Source: Planctomycetota bacterium
GTDB lineage: Bacteria; Planctomycetota; Phycisphaerae; UBA1845; PWPN01
Assembly: GCA_029550525.1 (NCBI GenBank)
Contig: JAKPHF010000008.1
Location: forward strand, 124,001-188,000
Direction: 5' to 3'
Length of the DNA stretch: 64,000 nt
Under the pieces are notes generated by a model. It searched no databases, was not told where the DNA came from, and was given only the letters and a program-made list of their open reading frames with translations. Position numbers and translations under genes: made by a program. Of the stretch, positions 16,265-26,567 are shown piece after piece (the first letter of the stretch is position 1; the number at the start of each line of letters is the position of its first letter).

Positions 16265-17356
16265 CTATGCAGCGGGAGGTGCGGTGGAGCCACGCTTCAC
16301 CAGGCTGCCCTGCAGTAAAAGTGTGACAGGATTGGCGCCCGGACTGGAGATCCGCTGGAGAAGCAGACGGGCGGCTTGCTGGCCGATCCGCCGTTTGGGC
16401 TGGGCGTAGGTGGTGAGCCAGGGCTCGTGTTCCGCGGTCGGCACGATGTCATCGAAGCCGGCGATGGAGAGCTGGTCGGGGACACGAATGTGGCGACTGC
16501 GAGCCACCATCCCCACGGTCATACCGATAATGTCGTTCGCGCAGAAAATTGCGGTCGGACAGCGGTCCGCCGGCAGGTCGAGCAGGAGATTTGCGGCTCG
16601 CCGCCCGGAGTCCTCACCGGCCATCTGATCCGCCTGCAGCCAGGCTTCATCGATGGTCAACCCCGCGCGACGCATGGCCAGCCGATAGCCCCGCAGCCGG
16701 TCGTCCACGCTGGCCAGGCCGCCCGATCCGATGAACGCAATCCGCCGATGGCCCAGTTCGATGAGGTACTGAACGACTTCCTCGGCCCCCAGCTCGTTCG
16801 CCGTCATCACAACGTCGGCCGGATGCCCCGGAAGTGGACGATCCACCAAAACCAGCGGAACCTTGCGAGCGATTAATTGCTCGAGCGGCCGATGATCGTC
16901 GGCCGGGTTGCTGGAGGGAGCAACGATGAACCCGTCCAGCGTCTTCTGGACGAGGGCCTCGACGCCTTTGGCTTCGGCTCCGACGTCAAAGCCGCCGTCC
17001 TCGAAGACGGCGTGGTATCGCCACTCGGCCAGTTCCTCGCGAATGCCATCCACCATCGGGCTGAACAGCGGCCCCGACGGCCAGTTGAACCACACGCCGA
17101 CGAGCATCGTCCGCTGGCTCTTCGCCGGTTCCCGCCGATTGCCCGCGACATGAAACGTTCCCAATCCCTGCCGTCGTTCCACCCAGCCGGAAACGCTCAG
17201 TTCGGCCAGCACCTGCCGAACGCTCGACCGGCTGAGCGAGAACTTCTGCATCAACTCAGTCTCCGACGGCAGCCGGCTCCCTAGCGGGATCCGCTGCTCA
17301 GCCATCGCCTGAAGTAGGTGATCTCTTAGAGATGCGGTTCGACTTGCCTTGGCCAT
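16265..17356 (-). CDS. GntR-HTH / LacI-type ligand domain regulator (AraR-like)
   Basis: The 363-residue product has an N-terminal GntR winged helix ('LRDHLLQAMAEQRIPLGSRL', 'PSETELMQKFSLSRSSVRQV', 'GWVERRQGLGTF', residues 8-68). A LacI/GalR periplasmic-binding-like effector domain follows (residues 83-355: 'DGFIVAPSSN', 'VPLVLVDRPLPG', 'HRRIAFIGSGG', 'PTAIFCANDI', 'LSIAGFDDI'). This is the AraR architecture: a sugar releases the repressor from DNA. No ribosome site is visible before ATG 17356; instead a CAATTGTAC box sits 5-14 bases upstream, suggesting autoregulation. Downstream on the same strand lies the long glycan locus, which it probably controls. Confidence 0.88.
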   Translation of the reverse strand: MAKASRTASLRDHLLQAMAEQRIPLGSRLPSETELMQKFSLSRSSVRQVLAELSVSGWVERRQGLGTFHVAGNRREPAKSQRTMLVGVWFNWPSGPLFSPMVDGIREELAEWRYHAVFEDGGFDVGAEAKGVEALVQKTLDGFIVAPSSNPADDHRPLEQLIARKVPLVLVDRPLPGHPADVVMTANELGAEEVVQYLIELGHRRIAFIGSGGLASVDDRLRGYRLAMRRAGLTIDEAWLQADQMAGEDSGRRAANLLLDLPADRCPTAIFCANDIIGMTVGMVARSRHIRVPDQLSIAGFDDIVPTAEHEPWLTTYAQPKRRIGQQAARLLLQRISSPGANPVTLLLQGSLVKRGSTAPPAA

Positions 17357-17361
17357 AATGC

Positions 17362-17404
17362 CAATTGTACTTATTTAGACAACGCAGGCAATGGGATATA
17401 CAAG
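17362..17404 (-). promoter_or_regulatory. candidate autoregulatory boxes of the AraR-like regulator
   Basis: CAATTGTAC (17362-17370) and ATATACAAG (17396-17404) match the two words found upstream of the pseudopilin gene. They lie just before the regulator's start codon, where they would overlap a promoter or early transcript. The flanking sequence is AT-rich. Confidence 0.45.
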
Positions 17405-17481
17405 CTTTGACAAGCGAATCAAAGCTATCGGCCCCGCACAACTCGCACTCACCGCCGCTGAGATCCCGCGCCAGGTTGAAC

Positions 17482-19089
17482 CTACGGTTCGAGCAGCCGC
17501 CGGCGCGCGTCGGCCAGCGCCGCCGTAATCTCTTCCAGATAGGCCGGTGCGGCCTGATTTCGGGCAAATGTCTCGAAAGCGTCCAGCATCCGGCTTGCTT
17601 CCGCCACTGCTGCCGGCACCCGTACCCCCCTGCCGTCCACCGTCACGTATACGGGGCTCGTGTGTGCGAACCGCAGACGGCATGGCCGGCAGGGTAACCG
17701 CCCGCCGTAGGCGTGCCCGGCGGCCAGTTCGCTGTCGGACAGCCAATCATCACGCTCGGTGCATCGGGCGGCAATCCAGCAGGGCTCGCTCACCCACCAT
17801 CGCGTCACCACCTCCGCACGATCGCCCTTGATATCGTCCGCCCGGGCGACCACGCTTCCGTTAATCACGATTTCGAGCGAGGTCAGCGGCTGTTCCGATA
17901 ATGCCTGGGCGCGAATGGTCAGCTCGACGGGAGAACCGGCTAGGGCAATCTCGTCACCCGGCTGGCGTCCGTCCACCTGCAGAAAGAGCATGGGACCGTT
18001 GGTCACGAAGTTTCGGCCCGCCCGCCAGGCCGCCCAGAACGCCGGCAAATCCGGATTCTCGCCCGCCCGAACGTATGCCCGGTTGTAGCCTGCCGGCGTA
18101 TTTTTGGCACCCTTGGCCGAGCCCGCCCCGGCAGCCAACCGCAAGCCGCAGTTCAGCAGCCGATAGTACGTGTCGGTGTTCATCTGCATCATGCCCTCGG
18201 GCGTGTCGGGATACGTGGGCAGACCCGGAACATTCAGCAGATTCGAGTAATTCGACCGCGGCTGGAACTGATGCCGGTGAAAATTGTTGTTGCAGACGTT
18301 GACCACATCGACGAGTCCGAGTAAAGCGTCGAGGAGCACTTCGCGCGACCAGCCGCCCTGATAGCAGATGAGCGCACTCGCAGCGCGGGCCTGTCGTAGC
18401 AGCGGCAGGTTCGGACGCCGCGCGTCCGAGGGTGCGTCCAGCGGTTGGGGCAAGCCCAACACGTAGGCCGCTCCCCAGTCGTGCTCGAGCTCGTAATCGT
18501 AAATGCTGATCGGCACCCGCCGACCGGCAGATTCGACGCTCTGCACGCACGGCGCTGCAGCCTGGACCTCGTACTTGGGCCCGTTCCACCATTGCAGCGA
18601 AGTGCCGAAGTCCAGTCCCTCGGCCAGCAGTTGCGGCGCCAACTCCTCCGCCGAGGCATGGAGGTGGTTCTCGCCGCAGACGTAGCCGTGCTGCCGCATG
18701 TTGATCCAGCGTTGCAGCCGAACCACGTGTTCCGTGCGTTCCCCCGCCGGTTCGAGCCGCTGCCGATACGGGCGGTACTCGGTGCCACGCTCGACGCGCA
18801 CATCGAGCGTTCTGGCGTCGGTCCCAACCGGGAGCTCGATTGAGCAACGCCCGGAACAGACAAACCACCGGTCGCGAGCACCGATGTTCACGACCGTGGC
18901 GTCGGCCGGCACGATATCGCAACCGCGCGTATCGCGCAAACGCACGCGCGCGTGCACGGGCTCGCCGCTGTCGGCATCGACGACCGTCAGATCAAGTCGG
19001 GATGGATTCGCAGGTTGCGACTCGGCCCTCACCGGGCCGGACCACGACATTACAAATGCCGCTGCAAGTACTATCGCTCTGATGCGCAT
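17482..19089 (-). CDS. CehA/McbA-like metallohydrolase family protein, exported
   Basis: The 535-residue product has a signal peptide (IRAIVLAAAFVMSWSGPVRAES). Residues 30-125 resemble a carboxypeptidase-regulatory-like beta domain ('LTVVDADSGEPVHARVRLRD'). The following part has the 'GENHLHAS' histidine cluster and 'YDYELEHDWG', features of the CehA/McbA branch of PHP-like metallohydrolases, although no complete PHP motif set was found. 'AWRAGRNFVTNGPMLFLQVDG' near residue 370 is also family-typical. The substrate is unknown. It lies upstream of the regulator gene on the same strand, separated by a 125-base gap with the candidate boxes. Confidence 0.7.
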   Translation of the reverse strand: MRIRAIVLAAAFVMSWSGPVRAESQPANPSRLDLTVVDADSGEPVHARVRLRDTRGCDIVPADATVVNIGARDRWFVCSGRCSIELPVGTDARTLDVRVERGTEYRPYRQRLEPAGERTEHVVRLQRWINMRQHGYVCGENHLHASAEELAPQLLAEGLDFGTSLQWWNGPKYEVQAAAPCVQSVESAGRRVPISIYDYELEHDWGAAYVLGLPQPLDAPSDARRPNLPLLRQARAASALICYQGGWSREVLLDALLGLVDVVNVCNNNFHRHQFQPRSNYSNLLNVPGLPTYPDTPEGMMQMNTDTYYRLLNCGLRLAAGAGSAKGAKNTPAGYNRAYVRAGENPDLPAFWAAWRAGRNFVTNGPMLFLQVDGRQPGDEIALAGSPVELTIRAQALSEQPLTSLEIVINGSVVARADDIKGDRAEVVTRWWVSEPCWIAARCTERDDWLSDSELAAGHAYGGRLPCRPCRLRFAHTSPVYVTVDGRGVRVPAAVAEASRMLDAFETFARNQAAPAYLEEITAALADARRRLLEP

Positions 19090-19163
19090 GGGGACAGGCT
19101 AACCGAACCCGTGCGATCGTGCCAAGCTCTGCCCCTGAAGAGTCGGCTATTCCGCCATCAGAG

Positions 19164-19180
19164 GCGGGCGAGACGCCCGC
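19164..19180. repeat. GCGGGCG-AGA-CGCCCGC palindrome
   Basis: A perfect 7-bp stem with loop AGA, followed by TCCCCGAAAG. It matches the copy at 4324-4340 including the downstream CCCCGAAAG, and is related to the one at 52581-52599. It lies between the stop of the phosphatase gene and the start of the CehA-like gene. Confidence 0.7.
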
Positions 19181-19198
19181 TCCCCGAAAGTGCGTGCC

Positions 19199-20071
19199 CT
19201 ACACTTTGATCAGCCGCATCATTTTGCCGATGCTCCGGAGCGTTTGACCGAGACTCGGCCACGGCGGATCGGCACCGTTGTGCTGCAGGAGGAGCAGCGT
19301 CATGTCGTCCTCCGGCGGTGCGTGGCCGCGATATTCGTCCAGCGCATTCAACAACGCCTCGCGGAACGCGAGCGGATTCGCAGGATCAAGCCCCGAAACG
19401 ATCTTCAAGAGCCCTTCCTCACCGAGCAGTTGTCCATCCGGCGAGCGGGCCTCAATGAACGAATCCGTGTAAATGAGCACCACGTCGCCCTTGGCCAGCC
19501 GCACCGCGAACTGTTCATACGACGTGGGAGCGATCACGCCGAGCGGCAGGTTGGCCAGCCGGTGCGTGCATTCGGGCAGTTGCGGGCACAGCACCTGCCA
19601 CTTGTTGGTCTCGACCCGATACCACAGCGGCGCCGGATGCCCGGCATTGACCACCACCAGGTGATCCAGTGGGGCGAAATACGTCGCCAGCACGGCGGTG
19701 GCAAACATCCCGTCGTCGGCGGCTCGCGAGAACTCCTGGTTCAAGCGCTGTACAAACTTCGCCTGGTCCAGCGTGTTGATGTACCGCCGCATGAGCGACC
19801 GCAGGAACCGGGCCAGCTCCGACGCCTGCTCGCCGTGACCGCTCACGTCGGCGACGACGAAACGCGTGATTCGGCCTGTTCCGCACATGGATACATAGTG
19901 GATATCCCCGCCGCTGCGATGGCCCGGCTGCGGCTGGCTGTGTACCCACGCATCGATGCCGGGCACCGACAGAGCCGTATCCCGGGCCTCGTTGCCGCCC
20001 CAGATCTCCATGCACTGCATCTTCACTTCCGGCGGCGTCACCGGCCGGTCCGTCGTCTGCGGCTGCGCCAC
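19199..20071 (-). CDS. SpoIIE/RsbU-type PP2C serine phosphatase
   Basis: The 290-residue product starts at GTG 20071, seven bases after a perfect AGGAGG. It has the PPM/SpoIIE motifs: 'SGGDIHYVS', 'FVVADVSGHGEQAS', 'ATAVLATYFAPLDHLVVVNAGHPAPL', 'LPLGV', 'DVVLIYTDSFIEAR' and 'EDDMTLLLLQ', with the metal-binding Asp residues in place. Such phosphatases usually act on anti-anti-sigma factors or other signalling proteins. There is no sensor domain or membrane segment, so it is probably a cytoplasmic output module. No STAS or anti-sigma partner lies next to it. Confidence 0.9.
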   Translation of the reverse strand: MAQPQTTDRPVTPPEVKMQCMEIWGGNEARDTALSVPGIDAWVHSQPQPGHRSGGDIHYVSMCGTGRITRFVVADVSGHGEQASELARFLRSLMRRYINTLDQAKFVQRLNQEFSRAADDGMFATAVLATYFAPLDHLVVVNAGHPAPLWYRVETNKWQVLCPQLPECTHRLANLPLGVIAPTSYEQFAVRLAKGDVVLIYTDSFIEARSPDGQLLGEEGLLKIVSGLDPANPLAFREALLNALDEYRGHAPPEDDMTLLLLQHNGADPPWPSLGQTLRSIGKMMRLIKV

Positions 20072-20277
20072 AACGTTTCCTCCTGAACTAGAGCCCAAGC
20101 GTGCGTGGTTATTATACGAACCGCCGTCCGCAAGTCGTGCCGACCGCTCCGTGGTCGCCCGTGATTCGGGCGATCACCCATCTCCGGAAAATATGGGGAT
20201 TGGCGACGCCCCAGCGGGCGGTTAGGATGTCCGGCGTCTCGGAAGAACCGTGTCCTGACAACGCGAGGGCTCGTGCG

Positions 20278-21102
20278 ATGGCAAACATCCAGATCGGCAT
20301 CAACATGGAGTTCGTGCGGCACCACGACATGTCGTTCGCCGCCGGCGTGGAGAAAGCAGCAGCGTTGGGCTACCAGTTCATCGAGCCGATGGTTCACTGG
20401 GGCCGCGAACTGCTCAGCGAGGCCGGCTACTTCCACAGCATCTCCATGTTCGATGACCCTCGCGAAACGCGGGAACTCTGCGAAAAGCACAACGTCCGCT
20501 GCTCGGGCTTGAGCGCACACACGCCGCTGTGCCGGCCTGACGTGAGCGTGAACTACCTGCGAATGGCCATTCTCTGGGCAGCCGAACTCAACGCCCCCGT
20601 GGTCAACACCGACGAAGGCCCCAAGCCGCCCTTCACCAGCACTGAGGAAGACCACGTTCTCATGAAGTACACGTTGACGCACGCGGCCCGGGCCGCCGAG
20701 AAACGCGGCATCTGCATCGGCCTCGAGCCGCATCAGCAGTACAGCAAGAGTCCCGACGGGCTCGACCGCATCTGCAATTTGGTGCCATCGCCGGCCATCG
20801 GCATCAACTTCGACACCGGCAACTCGTACCTGGCCGGCGAGGATCCCTACGTGTGGCTGGCTCGCTGCCGCGATCGGCTCGTCCACCTGCACGCCAAAGA
20901 CATCACCGTCCAGCACAGCGAAGCCGAACGCGGGAAAGTGACCGGCACGCCCGTCGGCTGCGCTTGCGGCGCCGGCGTGATCGATTGGAAAGAAGTGATC
21001 AAGATCCTCAAGCCGCTCGACCGGACCATCTGCTTCAGCGTCGAGTGCGGGACCATCGACCAGGCGGCTGCCAGCCTGGATCATTTGAAATCATTGCTGT
21101 AA
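20278..21102 (+). CDS. sugar phosphate isomerase/epimerase (xylose isomerase-like barrel)
   Basis: The 274-residue product starts at ATG 20278 with GAGGG eight bases upstream. It fits the AP endonuclease 2/xylose isomerase-like TIM barrel: 'LGYQFIEPMVHWG', 'NVRCSGLSAHTPL', 'GICIGLEPH' (metal Glu), 'GINFDTGNSYLAGED' (Asp), 'RLVHLHAKDI' (His, Asp) and 'CFSVECGT' (Glu). There is no signal peptide. Relatives are hexulose or inositol-type isomerases of planctomycete sugar catabolism. It is followed 24 bases later by the acetyltransferase gene. Confidence 0.85.
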   Translation: MANIQIGINMEFVRHHDMSFAAGVEKAAALGYQFIEPMVHWGRELLSEAGYFHSISMFDDPRETRELCEKHNVRCSGLSAHTPLCRPDVSVNYLRMAILWAAELNAPVVNTDEGPKPPFTSTEEDHVLMKYTLTHAARAAEKRGICIGLEPHQQYSKSPDGLDRICNLVPSPAIGINFDTGNSYLAGEDPYVWLARCRDRLVHLHAKDITVQHSEAERGKVTGTPVGCACGAGVIDWKEVIKILKPLDRTICFSVECGTIDQAAASLDHLKSLL

Positions 21103-21126
21103 CGCGACGGCCCGCTTGGACACTCT

Positions 21127-21642
21127 ATGAGCATTCAGATCCGAGGCCCGCTGTTCGGAGTCGCGTCGCGCTGTGAGCCTGTACTCGCCGCGCTGCCGGA
21201 CTGGTTCGGCAATGACTCGTCGGTGCAGGCTTACGTCCGGACGATCGACGCCCTGCCCACGTTCATCGCCGAGTACGACGGGCAGTGCGCCGGCTTCCTG
21301 GCCATTAAACAGCAGAACCCCTACGCCGCCGAAATATACGTCACCGCCGTTCGCTGCGAGTTGCACCGGCGAGGCATCGGCCGGCGACTTCTCACCGCCG
21401 CCGAAGACTGGATGCGCTCGACCGGAATCGAGTACGCCTATCTCAAGACGCTCGGCCCCTCCCGCGAGTACGAGCCTTGCGAGCGGACTCGTCGCTTCTA
21501 CTTCGCGCTGGGCTACCGCCCGCTCGAAGAGCTCAAGCGATTATGGGCCAACGACCCCTGTTTGATCATGGTGAAGAGACTCGCGGACGGCACGGCGCCG
21601 GCAAGAATGACGAATGACGAAGCTCGAATGTCGAATGAATGA
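21127..21642 (+). CDS. GNAT N-acetyltransferase with repeat-derived tail
   Basis: The 171-residue product has the GNAT core: 'GFLAIKQQNPYAAEIYVTAV', the acetyl-CoA loop 'ELHRRGIGRRLLTAAEDW', and 'RRFYFALGYRPL'. The target amine is unknown. The protein should end near residue 157; the last 13 residues (ARMTNDEARMSNE) are encoded by the AATGACGAATGACGAA repeat, which also supplies the TGA stop. The gene is convergent with EF-G and probably cotranscribed with the isomerase-like gene upstream. Confidence 0.85.
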   Translation: MSIQIRGPLFGVASRCEPVLAALPDWFGNDSSVQAYVRTIDALPTFIAEYDGQCAGFLAIKQQNPYAAEIYVTAVRCELHRRGIGRRLLTAAEDWMRSTGIEYAYLKTLGPSREYEPCERTRRFYFALGYRPLEELKRLWANDPCLIMVKRLADGTAPARMTNDEARMSNE

Positions 21643-21712
21643 CGAAGCCCGGATGGCGACGACGGTGTGTGTTCCTCATTCGTCATTCTGATTTCGTCAT
21701 TCGCCATTGCCT
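21604..21712. repeat. AATGACGAATGACGAA inverted repeat at a convergent junction
   Basis: Tandem copies of AATGACGAA on the left (21606-21648) face TCATTCGTCATT and TTTCGTCATTCGCCATT on the right (21677-21709), so the segment can fold into a long imperfect hairpin. It lies between the stop codons of the acetyltransferase and EF-G genes and overlaps the end of the former. Confidence 0.8.
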
Positions 21713-21736
21713 CGCCGCGTCGCCGCGTCGTTCTTT

Positions 21737-23812
<2,076 letters not shown>

Positions 23813-23892
23813 GGCAAACTCCCTCTCACTCTCAGTGCAGTAAGGCACGCAGTTCGCAACCGCTGGTGTGGCCCGGGCGCTTCGCCGGTGGA

Positions 23893-23915
23893 TGCCGGGC
23901 GTCCTGCCCGGCATG
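23893..23915. repeat. ATGCCGGGC-GTCCT-GCCCGGCAT palindrome
   Basis: A perfect 9-bp stem with a 5-base loop in the 159-base gap between the EF-G start and the flippase-like stop. It belongs to the GGGCATCCTGCCC-type hairpins also seen at 4192, 44003, 58772 and 60787. Confidence 0.65.
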
Positions 23916-23971
23916 GGGCCACGAGCATGATCCATCCCAGGACTTCGGCGGGACCTGCCGCCGAGCGACCA

Positions 23972-25006
23972 TCACGTGTTGGGGGTCGGCTCGCCCGGTA
24001 TGGGGACCACTTCCGGCGATGCTTCCATGGCGGCCACCTCTTCGGCCCGCGGCCGGGAACGCAGCACGATCAGCCCGCCAGGCAGCGCCCAAACCAATTG
24101 GATGAACCGGCCGAACAACGAGAGCGACAACGCCGCCTCCAGCGTTCCGAAGCCGGCCGCTCCGTGAAGCAACTGCTGGAAGCCACCCTCCATCACGCCG
24201 ATGGGCAAAGCGCCGGCCAAATAACAGATGGGCACGTACGCCAGATAGACCGGCAAGGAAGCCCACGGCGAGGTCTGAGGATCGATCACCCCCAGCGACC
24301 AGCCGGCTAGAAACAGCGATACGATGCTGTTCACCTGCAGGATGTTCGTCAGCACCAGACAGAGCAACACCCGCCCGGGACGATTGCGGAACTCGAACAC
24401 CGCCCGGTCGATCCGCTGCAGGTGACTGCCCAGCGGAAGCCGGGCCAGCAGTTGATCCAGATGCAGCAGCTTGCGCGTCCAGTTCGAGAAGTACAAGCCC
24501 CCGCCGACCACCACCAGGAGCACGAGCACACCGATCGGCCGGCCCCAACTGCGAAACGCCGGGTTATGCCAGTCCAGCAGGAGCACGATGCCGGACATGA
24601 GGACCAGGCCCAACACGCCGATCACTCGGTCGAAGAACACCACCGTGACCGCCTCATGTTTGAACGGCGTGTCGCGAGCGATGTAGAAGGCCTTCACCGA
24701 GTCGCCGCCCGTCGTCCCCAGCGGCAGCGCGTTGATGATGAAGTTGCCCGCGAACGTGACCTTCACGGCCTGCCAGACCGACAGGCGGACCTGATGCACG
24801 TCCAGCAGGAGCTTGAGCCGGATCGCGATCAAGACCGGCGCCGGGGCAAAGACGGCCACGCTCAGCAGGAGCAGTGTCGGATCCGCCTGCCGCCAGGCCC
24901 GGATCAGTTCGCTCCATTCCGTATTCCAGGCGATCCAGGAGAGGGCCGCCGCGCATACCGCATAACGAACCAGGGCGGAAGCGTGTTGTCGAATTGCCAA
25001 ACCCAT
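23972..25006 (-). CDS. YbhN/AglD-type lysylphosphatidylglycerol synthase transmembrane family protein
   Basis: The 344-residue product has about eight hydrophobic helices. It carries hallmarks of the UPF0104/LPG-synthase TM domain: 'TFAGNFIINALPLGTTGGDSVKA' cut here as 'NALPLGTTGGD', 'FFDRVIGVLGLV', and the late 'GALPIGVMEGGFQ' loop. Members move or flip lipid-linked sugars or act with glycosyltransferases. ATG 25006 is chosen because AAGGA lies nine bases upstream; the frame extends further but without a site. It stands alone between EF-G and the SpoIID-like gene, both on the same strand. Confidence 0.85.
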   Translation of the reverse strand: MGLAIRQHASALVRYAVCAAALSWIAWNTEWSELIRAWRQADPTLLLLSVAVFAPAPVLIAIRLKLLLDVHQVRLSVWQAVKVTFAGNFIINALPLGTTGGDSVKAFYIARDTPFKHEAVTVVFFDRVIGVLGLVLMSGIVLLLDWHNPAFRSWGRPIGVLVLLVVVGGGLYFSNWTRKLLHLDQLLARLPLGSHLQRIDRAVFEFRNRPGRVLLCLVLTNILQVNSIVSLFLAGWSLGVIDPQTSPWASLPVYLAYVPICYLAGALPIGVMEGGFQQLLHGAAGFGTLEAALSLSLFGRFIQLVWALPGGLIVLRSRPRAEEVAAMEASPEVVPIPGEPTPNT

Positions 25007-25190
25007 CCCGGACCATCCTTTGGGACAAGTCGTGTATTGTACTGGAAACCGCAGCCGAGACGAAACGGCCCGGCACATTCGTCAACGACGCTCCGACGCT
25101 CGTCCAATAGCGCCCCGTCGCAGGACGGTCGTTGCATGGCGTCGTCCATTAGTTTCGCCCGAGGTTCGCAAGCGGCAACGATTGCTTCGC

Positions 25191-26567
25191 TCAATACGCG
25201 CGAGTCAGGCGTGAGCCGGGGTAGTAGTATCGCAGGATGGCCGGACTACTCCAGCCGGCTCGGGCGAGGGCATCCGCGCCGTACTGGCACATGCCCATGC
25301 CGTGCCCCATGCCCCGGCCATCGGTGAAGACGATGGCATCCGGCTCGACGGTCACGGTGAACAGCGTGCTCTGCAAAACGCGTCCGGTGGGATCGACGGC
25401 CAGCCGGAAGTTCTCGCCGTCCAGTTCCACCGTGCGGCCCTCGGCGTCGCTGACCGCCACCCGCAACGCCCGGCCGTCCGCCGCGCTCTCGATCACTTCG
25501 ACCTGCTCGACGCGGCCGAGCCTCTCGAAGCGGGAATAACGGCCGGCCAAACGCTCGGTCATCTGCCATTTGCTGATGCGAGGCTCCTGCGGCCAACGGT
25601 AGGCATCGGGCCGACGGCAGTGCGGACACACCACGCCGCCGGCCAGCGGTGGGATCGGGGGCGTGCCGTCCGGGCTGAACGCCGGAGCAGTCAGTCCGCC
25701 GCAACGCGATCCGAAGTACGTGCAGAAAATCTTCTCGCCAGCGGGCGACGACCAGGTGCAGACGATCCCCCGTGTGTCGCGGACGGCCTCGACCGCCTGC
25801 GGCGCCAACCGCTGCCGATCCAGGCCGGCGTACACCTGCGATTTTTCGGTCGCCCAGACATCCCAGTCACGGCGAAGCCCCGTGGTCTGCCTGGCATACC
25901 AGGCGTAGGTACGGGCGGCGATCGCCTGAGCCCGGAACGTCTCCCGATGGAAGCTCCCCGGCAATTCCGCCGAGACCACACTCACGAGATAGTCCTCGAT
26001 GTCCACCAAGTTGATGACCGCACCGCCATCCCGCCGCGGGAGCATCCGGACGGATCCGGGAAAGTCTTTCCACTGGCTGGCCAGTTTGATCCGCGTGGGC
26101 TGTTCGCCCGTGGGCACGACGTCCACGCCGCCCGACTCCAGGTAGACGTCGAGTTCGGGAACATCGATACCGCGGCCGGTGAACGTGAAGGACAACTCCT
26201 GCGGGTCTTGGTCGGCAAGGAGGATTTGGCCGGTCTGACAATCCACGAGGTTGAACCGGTCGCGCACCACGATGCTCGCCGATTGGAGTCCGTCGAGCAG
26301 GAGAATGCGGATCTGGCGGTCGATGACCGGCTCGTCGGCGGGTGCGGATTGCGTCGCGGCGGCGGGCGGCCCGGCCGTGGGCGAAGGCGCGGAATCACAG
26401 GCCTGGAGAAACACACCCAGAAGGACACAACCCAGAAACATGGGGAAGACGGTCCCGCCTCGGCGCAGCCCGCGGCAGCGAAGGAAACAGGGTGAATGCG
26501 GTCCGGCCCGGATCCGGTTGCCGCACGGGCAACGAAGTCCAGGCCTGGTTTCGACCGCCTCTGGCAT
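25191..26567 (-). CDS. SpoIID/LytB-domain lipoprotein
   Basis: The 458-residue product starts at ATG 26567, whose A is shared with the TGA stop of the upstream TPR/alpha-CTD gene (TGATG), so translation is probably coupled. A lipobox (VFLQAC) after hydrophobic 'FLGCVLLG' near residue 57 gives a long N-terminal extension; a downstream start at residue 43 is possible. The SpoIID domain is clear: 'EDYLVSVVSAELPGS', 'FRAQAIAARTYAWY', 'GIVCTWSSPAGE', 'YFGSRCGG', and the end 'GHGMGMCQYGADALA', 'ILRYYYPG'. SpoIID proteins are lytic transglycosylases or amidase activators acting on peptidoglycan. Four cysteines (VCPHCRR and two others) are notable. Confidence 0.88.
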   Translation of the reverse strand: MPEAVETRPGLRCPCGNRIRAGPHSPCFLRCRGLRRGGTVFPMFLGCVLLGVFLQACDSAPSPTAGPPAAATQSAPADEPVIDRQIRILLLDGLQSASIVVRDRFNLVDCQTGQILLADQDPQELSFTFTGRGIDVPELDVYLESGGVDVVPTGEQPTRIKLASQWKDFPGSVRMLPRRDGGAVINLVDIEDYLVSVVSAELPGSFHRETFRAQAIAARTYAWYARQTTGLRRDWDVWATEKSQVYAGLDRQRLAPQAVEAVRDTRGIVCTWSSPAGEKIFCTYFGSRCGGLTAPAFSPDGTPPIPPLAGGVVCPHCRRPDAYRWPQEPRISKWQMTERLAGRYSRFERLGRVEQVEVIESAADGRALRVAVSDAEGRTVELDGENFRLAVDPTGRVLQSTLFTVTVEPDAIVFTDGRGMGHGMGMCQYGADALARAGWSSPAILRYYYPGSRLTRAY

